Positions 8,825-17,783 of a stretch of DNA of 52,565 nt are shown here, in pieces. The stretch comes from Pseudomonadota bacterium (GTDB lineage Bacteria; Pseudomonadota; Gammaproteobacteria; GCA-001735895), in the NCBI GenBank assembly GCA_022563685.1, contig JADFMY010000007.1, positions 1-52,565 on the forward strand, written 5' to 3'. The notes under the pieces are model-generated. The model was given only the letters and a program-made list of their open reading frames with translations, ran no database searches and was not told the origin of the DNA. The first letter of the stretch is position 1, and every line of letters begins with the position of its first letter. The position numbers and the translations under genes were made by a program.

Positions 8825-8965
8825 ATGCTGGAAAAACTCGCCGAATACTTCTACGACCCTGTGGTGTTCTGGACTGCACCACTGGTGCTCGTTGCATTGG
8901 CAGTGGGCTGGCGCAGGGTGCGTGCCTGGAGACTACGACGCTTTTCTGGAATGCCTCCCAAATGA
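8825..8965 (+). CDS. 46-aa single-span membrane peptide (not in ORF track)
   Basis: The ATG at 8825 is preceded by 'gagagacatc', a plausible ribosome site, and lies 8 bp after the NnrU-like stop. The product starts MLEKLAEYFYDPVVFWTAPL, has one hydrophobic span (about residues 12-29), then an Arg/Trp-rich tail (RRVRAWRLRRF) and ends MPPK. The acidic start and basic tail suggest N-out/C-in topology. I do not recognise a family. Coding is supported by spacing and amino-acid make-up only. Confidence 0.5.
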   Translation: MLEKLAEYFYDPVVFWTAPLVLVALAVGWRRVRAWRLRRFSGMPPK

Positions 8966-9032
8966 CCCAGGAGATTCGTCTTAGACAGGAAGCGAGTGCC
9001 AGGGAGCCTCTGATCAAGTCATGGTTGATCGA

Positions 9033-10658
9033 TCAGGCCCACTTTAAGCGGCTCGCGCGCACGATCCATATTGCCGCAAAGGGTAACACCAGGCCGATCA
9101 CGATAGAGACCAGGATCAATTCACCCAGTTCACTATAGTCTGCTGCTATCTGTAATTCATCGGTCGCCACGTCACGCACTTCACGCGTCACGGTATAAAT
9201 CTGGTTTAAATACTTGGTACCCAGTTGCGATAAAGATAAAGCCAGATTGGCGAACGAAGCCATCACCGCAAAATAGGTTGCCTTGAGATTGGCCGGTGCT
9301 GAATTCGCTATCCAGGCGAGCATCGGAATCATCGCGATCTGGCCGAGAGGTGATTCGAGCGCGGTATTTATTATCGCAATAAACCGTGCATCGACGACAC
9401 CCCCGGTCATCGCCGAAGTCCATTCGTGCATACCATAAAACATACCGAGGAAAGGCAGAGCCAGCAGGGTTCCAGCTATGGTCAGCGCACCGATCACGTA
9501 GGCAATCGAATACTCGGCCATAAACCGCCGGAAAATAAACATACCCGCGAGCGTCAGTACACTCCCGATCAGGGAAAGTATGGAAAAGAACCACTGGTCA
9601 AATTTCAAATCGTCGATCATCCACCAGGTCACGCCCGGCCCCTGGGAGGGAATCGCGCGAAATACAAAAATTACGATCGCGGTGCCCACCAGGGTCTGGC
9701 GAGCTTCCGGCCTCAGTTCGCGGGTTAATTTCACAATCAAAAAGGCGATAATTGCAAACGAGCCGAGAAAGATCACTTCCTGGTTGTATGCATAGTCGCT
9801 AAAACCCATGCTCAGGGTGAATATGACGAACACCAGACTACCCCCGAGTATCCACCAGTTCGGGCTTATCTTTTCGATATTTTCGTGTAATTGACTTTCG
9901 ATCTCGGCCCTGCTCAAGCCGGTGCCCAACATGCGACGGATATCGCGCCGTTTGATAAAGCTCGCGAGGATCACCCCGGAGACCGATATCAGCGGTATCA
10001 CCAGCGCCATCAAATAGATATCCCGGTAAATCAGTGTTTTTTCTGTCTCTGGCAAATTTTCCGCACCGGCAAACAGGTACAGGTTGATCAGCGCAACCAA
10101 CACTGAACCGCCGATAATTGCGACGCGCCCGAGCGTCTGCATCGTGGTATGCATTTGCTTCAATTGTGCGGGGCCGAGGGGCTCGCCGTTGTCGTCAAAG
10201 TACGGTACGGCCTCGACTGTCATACCGTCGGCGACAACATCCTGAACCACGTAGCCAATCGGCGCCAACAGCGTACTCAATACAAACCAGGCGCTGGCAG
10301 GCATGATTTCGGTCATCGCACCCCGGTCGGTCAACAACCCGACCATAATGAGCAGGCTGAGCGCAATCAGCGCTGCGCCCACATAAACCATAATTCCTTT
10401 CCATCGCCAGATCAGGTCGACCAGGTGGCCCAGCGGCATTTTCAATGCCCAGGGAATACTGGCCCAAAAACCCAGAGCGGCCAGAAATGCAGCCGAAAGC
10501 CCGAGATAATCCTTAACAAAAAAGGTGCCGACAATACCAGTAAGGCCAGATATTCCGGCGGCCATATACACCATTAAAGGCGGGAGATAGGACCAGCGCA
10601 ACTCGCGCCCCAGGCTAAATATATTTTCGTCGAACCAACGATGTGTTCTGGTGAACAT
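9033..10658 (-). CDS. MFS transporter, BT1/folate-biopterin-transporter-like
   Basis: 541 aa with about 12 hydrophobic spans and a long N-terminal half. Near residue 68 it has SIPWALKMPLGHLVDL, which resembles the PWxLKPxxGxLSD signature of the folate-biopterin transporter (BT1) branch of the major facilitator superfamily. The extended loops and a C-terminal half with short acidic segments are compatible. Substrate unknown. It is monocistronic, convergent with the 46-aa gene; the end of 9003-9017 carries a 15-bp string (cctctgatcaagtca) found again at 30941. Alternative: a generic MFS permease. Confidence 0.65.
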   Translation of the reverse strand: MFTRTHRWFDENIFSLGRELRWSYLPPLMVYMAAGISGLTGIVGTFFVKDYLGLSAAFLAALGFWASIPWALKMPLGHLVDLIWRWKGIMVYVGAALIALSLLIMVGLLTDRGAMTEIMPASAWFVLSTLLAPIGYVVQDVVADGMTVEAVPYFDDNGEPLGPAQLKQMHTTMQTLGRVAIIGGSVLVALINLYLFAGAENLPETEKTLIYRDIYLMALVIPLISVSGVILASFIKRRDIRRMLGTGLSRAEIESQLHENIEKISPNWWILGGSLVFVIFTLSMGFSDYAYNQEVIFLGSFAIIAFLIVKLTRELRPEARQTLVGTAIVIFVFRAIPSQGPGVTWWMIDDLKFDQWFFSILSLIGSVLTLAGMFIFRRFMAEYSIAYVIGALTIAGTLLALPFLGMFYGMHEWTSAMTGGVVDARFIAIINTALESPLGQIAMIPMLAWIANSAPANLKATYFAVMASFANLALSLSQLGTKYLNQIYTVTREVRDVATDELQIAADYSELGELILVSIVIGLVLPFAAIWIVRASRLKWA

Positions 10659-10759
10659 GCTCAGTTGTATTTAATCGGCTGTTATTGACTGCTTCGAATC
10701 ATCCCACGCGTATCGCTAATTTGGCAAGCCATTGAGTATTATTACGCTACACTACTGGC

Positions 10760-10852
10760 ATGCAGCCCGACCTGCCCAAAGATTATTACCTCGACAATGT
10801 CGTTATCCTGTACAGGATTGTGCTGATCTCGAAACTCTGGAACAATCATTAA
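10760..10852 (+). pseudogene. Possible truncated VRR-NUC nuclease N-terminus
   Basis: A 30-codon ORF beginning MQPDLPKDYYLDNVVILYRI, then stop. The opening resembles what I recall of FAN1/VRR-NUC nucleases (a DYYLDNF-type start), and the remainder of that protein is absent. Weak: the match is from memory and short. It could be chance. Confidence 0.2.
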
Positions 10853-10873
10853 TACAGTTTTGGGAGCAACCAG

Positions 10874-11389
10874 ATGCCGAACATTGAGATAATCGAAACC
10901 GATATCACCACCCTGGAGGTCGACGCCATCGTCAATGCGGCCAACACCAGCCTGCTCGGAGGAGGCGGTGTCGATGGCGCGATTCACCGCGCCGCGGGCC
11001 CAGAATTACTAGCTGAATGTACAGCATTAAACGGATGCGAAACCGGACAGGCTAAGATAACCGCAGCTTATCGATTACCGGCAAAACACGTGATTCACAC
11101 GGTCGGCCCGATCTGGAGCGGAGGCGAGCACGACGAAGCCGAATTACTCGCTTCCTGTTATCGTCGAAGCATTGATTTGGCCGAACAGTATCAGCTTAAC
11201 AGCATCGCCTTCCCTGCGATTTCCTGTGGCGCCTATGGTTATCCAATTGATCAAGCCTGCGAGATTGCCATCCGTATCAGCATGCAAAGCCTTCATGATT
11301 GTGAATATCTCAACACCGTTATTTTTGCGTGCTTCGGCGCGGAAATCGAACAGGCGTTGAAAAAGGAACTGGGGAAGCATAGTCTTTAG
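10874..11389 (+). CDS. Macro-domain ADP-ribose / O-acetyl-ADP-ribose deacetylase
   Basis: 171 aa, a complete stand-alone macro domain of the YmdB/MacroD type. Visible motifs: DAIVNAANTSLLGGGGVDGAIH (adenine and distal-ribose binding, with the catalytic Asn/Asp positions), CETGQAKIT, HVIHTVGPIW, and the phosphate loop ISCGAYGYP. It hydrolyses O-acetyl-ADP-ribose or removes ADP-ribose from acidic residues in the cytoplasm. A 'gggag' ribosome site precedes the ATG. A SIR2 deacylase, which makes O-acetyl-ADP-ribose, is encoded at 23.8-24.7 kb, but the two are not linked in an operon. Confidence 0.92.
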   Translation: MPNIEIIETDITTLEVDAIVNAANTSLLGGGGVDGAIHRAAGPELLAECTALNGCETGQAKITAAYRLPAKHVIHTVGPIWSGGEHDEAELLASCYRRSIDLAEQYQLNSIAFPAISCGAYGYPIDQACEIAIRISMQSLHDCEYLNTVIFACFGAEIEQALKKELGKHSL

Positions 11390-11483
11390 CTGTGATTGCA
11401 ATTCGGGGGTCTGGTGTTTAATTTATGATAGGACGAAATCTAGTAACCGACGAGTTCCTGTAGGTTTAATTTCCAGAACAACC

Positions 11484-12011
11484 TTACCCATGCTCAATGA
11501 AACCAGAAACCTTCTTTCGAACCGCAGGGTTTAAACTTGCTGTCATTTCCAGCCTTTGGCGCAAGATTTTTGTTTCGATCAGGTTTCGGTCAATCAAGGC
11601 CCGGCAAAACTCTCTATCCTTAGGCCTGCCCGCGATAGCCTTCGAAATCCAGAGATCATGCGGTTCCAGGCAATGCGCCGTCACGCCATTGGTGCCTGGG
11701 GTCAGATATGGGATCAGGCGCCCTCTCCAGCCATCAGGCAGGGTCGCGGTTTGAGGCGTAACACCCTGGGCATAATAGCCAAAGGTGTCCTGAAAAATCG
11801 AAAGTTCACCAATAGAGCCGTCGATCAGGTCTGCTTTGCTTCCATCCGCATCGTTAAGACTGGAAATATCCACCTCAATGGAGCGCTCGGCTTCATCAAG
11901 CTTAAAGTCGATCGAAGCGTGGATCGCCTGGCTACCGATAACCAATACCTCGCTGTCACCTAGTATCGAGCCAGCCGCACGGATTGTATGTTCGAACTGC
12001 GCCTTGTTCAA
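11484..12011 (-). CDS. Nucleotidyltransferase-like protein (DUF6036-type) paired with XRE
   Basis: 175 aa. VLVIGSQAIHASI near residue 23 looks like the GS motif of nucleotidyltransferase-fold proteins, and EVDISSL about 25 residues later could be the acidic metal-binding strand. LEPHDLWISKAIAGRPKDREFC is typical of the uncharacterised DUF6036/AbiEii-like group. It overlaps the upstream XRE gene by 4 bp (ATGA), so the two are translationally coupled. By analogy with other HTH + NTase pairs it may be the effector half of a toxin-antitoxin-like module; that is inference. Confidence 0.6.
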   Translation of the reverse strand: MNKAQFEHTIRAAGSILGDSEVLVIGSQAIHASIDFKLDEAERSIEVDISSLNDADGSKADLIDGSIGELSIFQDTFGYYAQGVTPQTATLPDGWRGRLIPYLTPGTNGVTAHCLEPHDLWISKAIAGRPKDREFCRALIDRNLIETKILRQRLEMTASLNPAVRKKVSGFIEHG

Positions 12012-12508
12012 AGTTCATACTCCTTTCGAAACTGTCGCAATATCCGAGCCCGTTGTTTCGGGCTGAGCACGCCAGAAAATGGTGAAACTTGCCGCATTTC
12101 ACGCGCCTCTGGAAATGGATCCAGAATTTTAGAAACCAGGTTTTCAAGTGGTAATGTCAGCCAGTCTTTCCATTGATTGAATAGCATTTGGGCGCCAGGA
12201 TGCATTTTGGCCAGCTTTTCCGCATTTCGTACAGCCCGACTCAATATGGGGGCAGGGTCTTTCCTGAGGATTTCCACTATAGCGCAATGAAATGCAAGGC
12301 TTCGCTTATCTTCTCTTGTCATCTGCGGCCAGTAGGTCACCATCATCTCTAAATTTTGGGATCGAGCGAGATTTGCGACTGTCCGAAGTGTTGGCGATTT
12401 TGCACCTGTCTCATAGGCAGCTATCGTTGATTGCGAAGTTCCCCCCGATTCGGCGAGCTCCCGTTGGGTGATGCCAGCCTGGCGTCGTAGATTCCGCACA
12501 ATGTTCAT
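12008..12508 (-). CDS. XRE-family transcriptional regulator (possible antitoxin)
   Basis: 166 aa. The N-terminal Cro/CI helix-turn-helix (residues 1-55) reads LRRQAGITQRELAESGGTSQ followed by STIAAYETGAKSPTLRTV. The C-terminal 100 aa are helical and unassigned. It is the first gene of a two-gene unit with the nucleotidyltransferase-like gene (ATGA overlap). The region upstream (12510-12550) is AT-rich with an inverted 'gatat...atatc' string that could be its operator. Confidence 0.75.
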   Translation of the reverse strand: MNIVRNLRRQAGITQRELAESGGTSQSTIAAYETGAKSPTLRTVANLARSQNLEMMVTYWPQMTREDKRSLAFHCAIVEILRKDPAPILSRAVRNAEKLAKMHPGAQMLFNQWKDWLTLPLENLVSKILDPFPEAREMRQVSPFSGVLSPKQRARILRQFRKEYEL

Positions 12509-12576
12509 CTGAATAATGATATTCGATCGGATATATTAGTCAAGTATCATATTGACCCGTTGGCTTATCTCCGCCT

Positions 12577-12891
12577 TTAGCCCATTTTCGAGGTCACACT
12601 ATCGATCTTGTCCTGCATACTCTGCTCGCGGTCGATACGTGTTCCGAGCCGGATCGTGGTGCCGATTCGAGGCGCGCCCATACCGTGGATCACTTCGTGG
12701 CATTTCTTGATCGCCGCCATGACTTCGTCCCAGTCCCCTTCTACGTTGGTTCCATAAGCATGCAACTGATGACTGAGCCCCGCCGCCGCAAATATCTTTT
12801 CGCACTCGACAATATATTTGGACACGGAAACACCGACACCCATCGGCACTACGCAAACATCGGCCAGTACTTTCACAGCAATTCTCCCCAT
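12577..12891 (-). CDS. MTH1187/YqgV-family thiamine-binding-like protein
   Basis: 104 aa from MGRIAVKV; the ORF-track start is 11 codons longer and less likely. The sequence VLADVCVVPMGVGVSVSKYI, LHAYGTNVEGDWDEVMAAIKKCHE and a C-terminal RIGTTIRLGTRID follow the pattern of the small ferredoxin-fold DUF77/MTH1187 family. Structures in this family bind thiamine or its pyrimidine at subunit interfaces. Cytoplasmic, probably a tetramer. Monocistronic as seen here. Confidence 0.8.
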   Translation of the reverse strand: MGRIAVKVLADVCVVPMGVGVSVSKYIVECEKIFAAAGLSHQLHAYGTNVEGDWDEVMAAIKKCHEVIHGMGAPRIGTTIRLGTRIDREQSMQDKIDSVTSKMG

Positions 12892-12975
12892 GAGTGTGTT
12901 TGTAAGGGTCAGTATATCGCGCAATGACTAATTTTGGGGAGTCCTGTTGATATCATCATTCCTTCTCCCGGGACA

Positions 12976-13164
12976 GATTCCCGCTTTCGCGGGAATGACG
13001 AGCCTTTCGTTAATCATGCCGCCGAGTCTGTAGGTTGGGGTGAGGGACGAACCCCAACGTATTGATTTGGATTAGTCATGTTGGGCTTCCCAGGCTCAGC
13101 CCAACCTAAGGGTTACCAACGCAACATAAATTCAATAGATTCCGACTCGTTGGCCGGAATGACG
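12976..13164. repeat. Repeat cluster: two GGAATGACG hairpins around palindromic repeat copy B
   Basis: The non-coding stretch 12892-13194 is filled with repeats. A hairpin 'gattcccgctttcgcgggaat' type lies at 12976-13000. Copy B of the TAGGTTGGG family, short form of 78 bp, lies at 13031-13108. A second hairpin starting 'gattccgactc' and ending 'ggccggaatgacg' lies at 13138-13164. It lies downstream of the attH-like gene and could act in transcript 3'-end stability. Confidence 0.75.
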
Positions 13165-13194
13165 AGTTAATTTTACGGACCGGCGAGGGGGAGT

Positions 13195-14298
13195 TTAATC
13201 GTAACCGGTTAATTCCATATAACCCTTGCCGACCGATTGGCCATCGGCATCTTCAACCAGTACCACGCCTTCCCAGTAAGGAAAGCTGGTGCCCATCCAC
13301 TGCTGGTCGTACAGGGGTTTTATGCGCAGTTTGCGCTTTAGCGCTGGTAATTCGATATCCCATTCCAGCGGCAGTTCGACAGAGCGTTGCTCGTCGATTC
13401 GAACACTTCGCACCGAGCGTTCGATCAGGACGATATCAGCACTGCTTAAGTGGCGACTCCGGCCCAGCGTATCGATCCAGCTACCGCTTAGCCAGTGATT
13501 ACCGTCATCGTGTCGAAGCCGATACAGCATCAGCCTGTTTCCATCGTCCAGGTGCAGCGAAAACCAGTCCCAGCCGCTTTGGTTTTGTGCCAGTGGCTGC
13601 GAACTCCATTCACGATCCAGCCAGGCCGAACCTGACAGCTCGATGGTTTCACCCTCGTAAATAACAACGGCGTTCACCTTGATGTTCGGTTGGCTATAGT
13701 AATAACTCGCCTGTCCTTGCGCCGATTTCTGACTATAGCCGCGGTCACCGTGCAATACCCAGTCACTCGAGCTCTCAAGCCTCATCTCCACCCGCGTATT
13801 ATCCAGGCTAAACACGAGTCGCGACGGGAACATCGATGCGCCCGACGAACGCCATTGCCAGTCATCCAGCCAGGCGTTGAAAATCCCGTCGATTTCAATT
13901 TCGCTAACCCCGGCCTGTCCAATCCCTCCCCTGGCAAAGCGTTGTTCGTAGTAGTGCTTCACAGGCGTGGTAATCGCCGCATGCGCCATCCACAGCTGGT
14001 TGGCGTCCCAGCCTTCGGTATCGGCGACCGGACTCAGAGCCTGGCGGAACAAAGTCCACTGCATACCCCAATCGCGGCCTTTATCGTCGATCATATTAGC
14101 GGTGAGATACCACCATTCGATGCGAAATTCGGGATGTGCGGCATGATCGCGCGGGAATTCCAAAACCCTGTCGCGGGTTACTGCTGCATAGCCCAGCCCC
14201 TGGTCGCGCAAAATCTGGAATGCATCCTGCGCCAAACCTGCGCCCCCCGATACCAGCAGCAGTACTGCCATTAGACTCATTCGAATCCTGTGTGTCAT
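13195..14298 (-). CDS. attH: AttH-like / CrtC-fold lipocalin-like exported protein
   Basis: 367 aa from MTHRIRMS; the longer ORF-track start would run into the permease gene. A signal peptide (LMAVLLLVSGGAGLAQ) is followed by two lipocalin-like halves. Motifs typical of the AttH/carotenoid 1,2-hydratase fold are visible: FRIEWWYLTANM near residue 55, WLDREWSSQ near 240, and GYMELTGYD at the C terminus. It overlaps the permease gene by 4 bp (ATGA). It is the periplasmic component of an AttEFGH-type ABC system; the cargo of these systems is not established. Confidence 0.85.
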   Translation of the reverse strand: MTHRIRMSLMAVLLLVSGGAGLAQDAFQILRDQGLGYAAVTRDRVLEFPRDHAAHPEFRIEWWYLTANMIDDKGRDWGMQWTLFRQALSPVADTEGWDANQLWMAHAAITTPVKHYYEQRFARGGIGQAGVSEIEIDGIFNAWLDDWQWRSSGASMFPSRLVFSLDNTRVEMRLESSSDWVLHGDRGYSQKSAQGQASYYYSQPNIKVNAVVIYEGETIELSGSAWLDREWSSQPLAQNQSGWDWFSLHLDDGNRLMLYRLRHDDGNHWLSGSWIDTLGRSRHLSSADIVLIERSVRSVRIDEQRSVELPLEWDIELPALKRKLRIKPLYDQQWMGTSFPYWEGVVLVEDADGQSVGKGYMELTGYD

Positions 14299-16826
14299 GC
14301 CAGATCGCCTAGCTTGGCTAACGCCTCGGGCAAGCGGCGGCGCAATTGCCACATGATCAGCATCAGGGTAAAACCCACCACCAGTAGCACCAGCAGCCCC
14401 AGACGCCATGCTGGGCCCATCTCCCACAGCATCGGCATACTCCAGCCAAAACTGACAATGTTGAGTTTATGAATCAGCAACCAGCTCAACAAAGCCCCCA
14501 GCGGTATCGCCAGCAGCCAGGTGATACCGACAAAAATCAGCAACGGACAGGCAATTACCAGCAACTGTTCGCGCCGGCTGACGCCGAGCGCGCGCCATTG
14601 GGCAAACTGTGGCAGGCGCTCCTGCAATATGGCCAATAACGAGGCGAGCAATGCGATTCCAGCGACGATCAGGGTCAGCGCATTCATGGCCGCGGTGATC
14701 GCAAAGGTCCGGTCAAAAATATTCACCGACAGCTTGCGAATCTCGGCCTGAGAAATCCAGTCACCGGGTTGTGCGCCGGCCGCGCGTAAACTCGTCTCGG
14801 CCATTTCCAGTGAGCTAATATCACCGTCTGAATCAGGCTTCAACCACAAGGCTACCCCACGCGAATAGGCGTGTTTCCAGTGCGCCGACATTTCTTCGTA
14901 TGACAGGTAAAACTGAAAGTAAGGATTGCCATAATCGTAAAAGAACCCCACCACGCGGTAATCGCGGGCGCCTTCATCGGCCTGTAATTGCACGGTTTCG
15001 CCGAGAATCAGCCCGCCGAGGTAATGTGCCTGCTCGTTCGCGAGTACCGCGCCGGGCTGGGTTCGCCACATTTCGAGTGCATCGTCGGGTCGCTCTCCGA
15101 GCCATTGTGCGAGCGGAAAATTCAGGCTATCAGGTGCGCGTGTATCGACACCACGCAGCAGGGTAGGTCGGTCGCGCCAACGGGTTGTCACCCCTATGCG
15201 TGCGTGACTATCGCGCAGCCAGGCTCGCGAGCTGCCGGGTTCAAACAGTACTGCTCGATCGATGCGCGCGGCCTGAAAGTAGATATCGGCACTTTGGCGG
15301 ACTTCCAGCCACCCTACAAAGGCGCTGCGAAAACTGTCGATCAGGGTACCGACACCCAGGTTCGCGGTCAGCGCCAGTAACAACGCCATCATCGCACTGC
15401 GTAAAGTCGGTAATTGCGACCATCCATCGCTCACCAGCCAACGGCCGATGATATGATCGTCACCCAACAATCGATTACCCAGCATTAACCCCAGGGCCAA
15501 TAAGCCTGGTAATGTCCAGGCCGCGGCAAACAACACCAGGCCCTGTAACACGAAACCACCGACCGCGCTATCCAGTTGCGGGTACAGGACCGCCGCGATG
15601 AGCGAAAGTATGATGGCGCCTTTCAGCAGGTTTTTTCGTGCCTTGCGCTCGGATTCCAGGCCCGAGACTGGTGAATACGCGGCCAGCACCTCTTGTTTCA
15701 ACTGCCGGTAGAGTGGCCAGGCCAGCGCCCACAGCAAGCCCACCAGGGTAATCGCCCAGGCCTTGAACACGGTATCAAGGCTCAGCGAGAGCAGCGCGTC
15801 CACACTCGCACCGTACAAACTGTGAAGGCTGGCGCTTAGTCCCGGTATCAACCATTGTCCCAGGGTCAAACCCGTTGCCAGGCCAGACACCGCACCAATC
15901 AGGCTCCAGATCAGGGTTTCGGCCACAATCGCACTCACCAGTATCGATATACTGACTCCCATCAGGCGAAGGTTCAGAAAGGTCTCGCGCCGATACCACA
16001 ACGAAAAACGCACCGCGTTAAAAACGATAAAAAGGCCTACCGCAAACGATAACAAACTCATCGCGCTCAGGTGCGTATGCAGGCTCTCGGTCAATTCGGA
16101 AAGGTCCAGGTGCTGCTGGTTTTCGACCAGTTCGAGTTCATCGGGTAGTAATTTTCTGAGTTCAGTCACGCGTGCAGGCGTAATTTCACCCACCGCGAGG
16201 TAGCTAAAACGTTCGGTATTGAGTAATTCGAAGGCGGCGCCTATATCCATCAGCACCTGACGCCCCTGCTGAACCCGGCTTTGAATCAGCGCAGGAGGCA
16301 GTTTCCGGCCATCGCGCAAAACCAGGCTATCCCCCGCCTGGAGTTCGAGTTCCCGGGCCATGGATTCTGGCACCCAGGCCCGGTAAGGCGCCTGTATGAA
16401 ATCCAGCCATTCGCTCGCGCCTTCGGCGCCTGTGTCGATTTCTCCCTGACCCAGGATATCGCTCGGTAAGGCAAATAAATCGGTCGCGATGATGCTCACC
16501 GGAACACCCTGTGAGGTACTCACCTGCCCTTCGACCAGAGGAAATACCTGTCGAAAGCCAGCGCGGCGTAACTCTATGTAGCGCGCCTGCGTAATACCCC
16601 TTTGTGATTTACTGCGAATCCAGTAACTGGCCTGCGCCCCGAGCAACGAGGTCGCCTGCGCGTAACTATTTTCAGCATGCTGATTAACAATCTGTACCGC
16701 AGACCAAAGACCGACGCCAGCGGTTAAGCCCAGTAACAAAAACAGGGTTTGCCAGGGGTGGCGCCAGTAATGACTCAACAGTGCCTTGAGTACCCAGTAA
16801 TGGCTAGTCTGCATCGACCGCGCCAA
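14295..16826 (-). CDS. AttF/AttG-like FtsX-family ABC permease
   Basis: 843 aa. Architecture of the MacB/FtsX permease superfamily, with an N-terminal span (about 25-45), a large periplasmic region, three spans near 255-370, a second cluster of spans near 400-480, another periplasmic domain, and three C-terminal spans (about 705-830). This is the 8-to-10-span type in which both permease halves are in one chain. It overlaps the ATPase gene by 23 bp and the AttH-like gene by 4 bp, so the three genes form one tightly coupled operon. Confidence 0.85.
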   Translation of the reverse strand: MARSMQTSHYWVLKALLSHYWRHPWQTLFLLLGLTAGVGLWSAVQIVNQHAENSYAQATSLLGAQASYWIRSKSQRGITQARYIELRRAGFRQVFPLVEGQVSTSQGVPVSIIATDLFALPSDILGQGEIDTGAEGASEWLDFIQAPYRAWVPESMARELELQAGDSLVLRDGRKLPPALIQSRVQQGRQVLMDIGAAFELLNTERFSYLAVGEITPARVTELRKLLPDELELVENQQHLDLSELTESLHTHLSAMSLLSFAVGLFIVFNAVRFSLWYRRETFLNLRLMGVSISILVSAIVAETLIWSLIGAVSGLATGLTLGQWLIPGLSASLHSLYGASVDALLSLSLDTVFKAWAITLVGLLWALAWPLYRQLKQEVLAAYSPVSGLESERKARKNLLKGAIILSLIAAVLYPQLDSAVGGFVLQGLVLFAAAWTLPGLLALGLMLGNRLLGDDHIIGRWLVSDGWSQLPTLRSAMMALLLALTANLGVGTLIDSFRSAFVGWLEVRQSADIYFQAARIDRAVLFEPGSSRAWLRDSHARIGVTTRWRDRPTLLRGVDTRAPDSLNFPLAQWLGERPDDALEMWRTQPGAVLANEQAHYLGGLILGETVQLQADEGARDYRVVGFFYDYGNPYFQFYLSYEEMSAHWKHAYSRGVALWLKPDSDGDISSLEMAETSLRAAGAQPGDWISQAEIRKLSVNIFDRTFAITAAMNALTLIVAGIALLASLLAILQERLPQFAQWRALGVSRREQLLVIACPLLIFVGITWLLAIPLGALLSWLLIHKLNIVSFGWSMPMLWEMGPAWRLGLLVLLVVGFTLMLIMWQLRRRLPEALAKLGDLA

Positions 16827-17472
16827 GTATACCGTCGTGCAAACCTACCGAGCGATCCATGTAAGCGGCCATATCGCGGCTGTGGGTCACCATCAGCAGG
16901 GCGCTACCGGCGCTATTTACCAGCTCGCAAAATAAGGCCATCACCGCCAGGCTCGACTTTTCGTCGAGGTTACCGGTAGGTTCGTCCGCCAGCACCAGGG
17001 CAGGTCGATGCAATAGAGAACGAGCTATTGCCACGCGCTGTTGCTCACCGCGTGACAACTGGTGCGGGTATTTTTTGAGCTGTGACGCCAGCCCCAGCCG
17101 CTCGATCAACAGACTTTCAAACCCCGCGTCGAATTTCTGGCACAGGGCTGCCTGAAACCGAATATTGTCGGCAATGTTCAGGGTCGAGATTAAATGGAAT
17201 TGCTGGAATACCAGGCTTACCCGAAAGCGCCGCATTTGCGCCAGTGCCGAATCGTTCATGGCGCCAAGGCTCTGTCCGGAAACTTCGATTTCGCCACTGT
17301 CAGGCCGGTCGAGACCCGCGATCAAATGCAACAGCGTACTCTTGCCGCTACCGCTTTCACCGAGCAATGCCACCGACGTTCCGGCATCCAGGTGAAAATT
17401 GAGACCGTTTAATACCTGTACCGAACCTTCGGGCTGGACAAAAGACTTGCTCAGATTTCGAATTGATAGCAT
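16804..17472 (-). CDS. AttE-like ABC transporter ATP-binding protein
   Basis: 222 aa, LolD/MacB-type ATPase. Walker A GESGSGKST, Q-loop VFQQFHLI, signature LSRGEQQRVAIARSL and Walker B ALVLADEPTGNLDE are all intact, with a final His switch in MVTHS. It energises the permease encoded downstream, probably working on periplasmic or outer-membrane-bound substrates rather than transmembrane import. First gene of the operon; the promoter would lie in 17473-17600. Confidence 0.93.
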   Translation of the reverse strand: MLSIRNLSKSFVQPEGSVQVLNGLNFHLDAGTSVALLGESGSGKSTLLHLIAGLDRPDSGEIEVSGQSLGAMNDSALAQMRRFRVSLVFQQFHLISTLNIADNIRFQAALCQKFDAGFESLLIERLGLASQLKKYPHQLSRGEQQRVAIARSLLHRPALVLADEPTGNLDEKSSLAVMALFCELVNSAGSALLMVTHSRDMAAYMDRSVGLHDGILGAVDAD

Positions 17473-17638
17473 TCAATGATCCTAGCGACAATGGTGTCTA
17501 CAGGCAATCCCTGCATTATTCCACATGTCACCAGGTTCGGTTCATTTCCACCCTCCAGGGGCTGGCATTCCAGGCAAAGCGTAGCGGCGACCCGGAATCT
17601 ATCGAAGCCGAAGGGGTATTAGGCGTAACAGTTTAAAA

Positions 17639-17666
17639 GATTCCGGCTCTAGCGGCCGGAATGACG
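17639..17666. repeat. GATTCC...GGAATGACG hairpin
   Basis: Arms 'attccggc' and 'gccggaat' with a 7-nt loop, followed by 'gacg'. Same family as 12976, 13138 and 19172. It lies between divergent genes, so it is not a terminator of either. The rest of 17473-17783 holds another short hairpin (attcc-gtatat-ggaat) and the promoter listed next. Confidence 0.7.
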
Positions 17667-17745
17667 GGACAATCATTAGAAAAGGACTCGTTATTCCGTA
17701 TATGGAATGACGTCATTGAAGTCGATTTAGTTGCCACTAAACCGC

Positions 17746-17751
17746 TATAAT
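17746..17751 (+). promoter_or_regulatory. -10 box upstream of the 2-hydroxyacid dehydrogenase gene
   Basis: A consensus 'tataat' lies 33 bp before the ATG at 17784. No good -35 at 17 bp is seen, so an activator may be needed. A polypyrimidine 'ttttccctccgag' precedes the start; the ribosome site is weak. Confidence 0.4.
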
Positions 17752-17783
17752 GCGCACCTTGTTTTCCCTCCGAGACACTGTTT

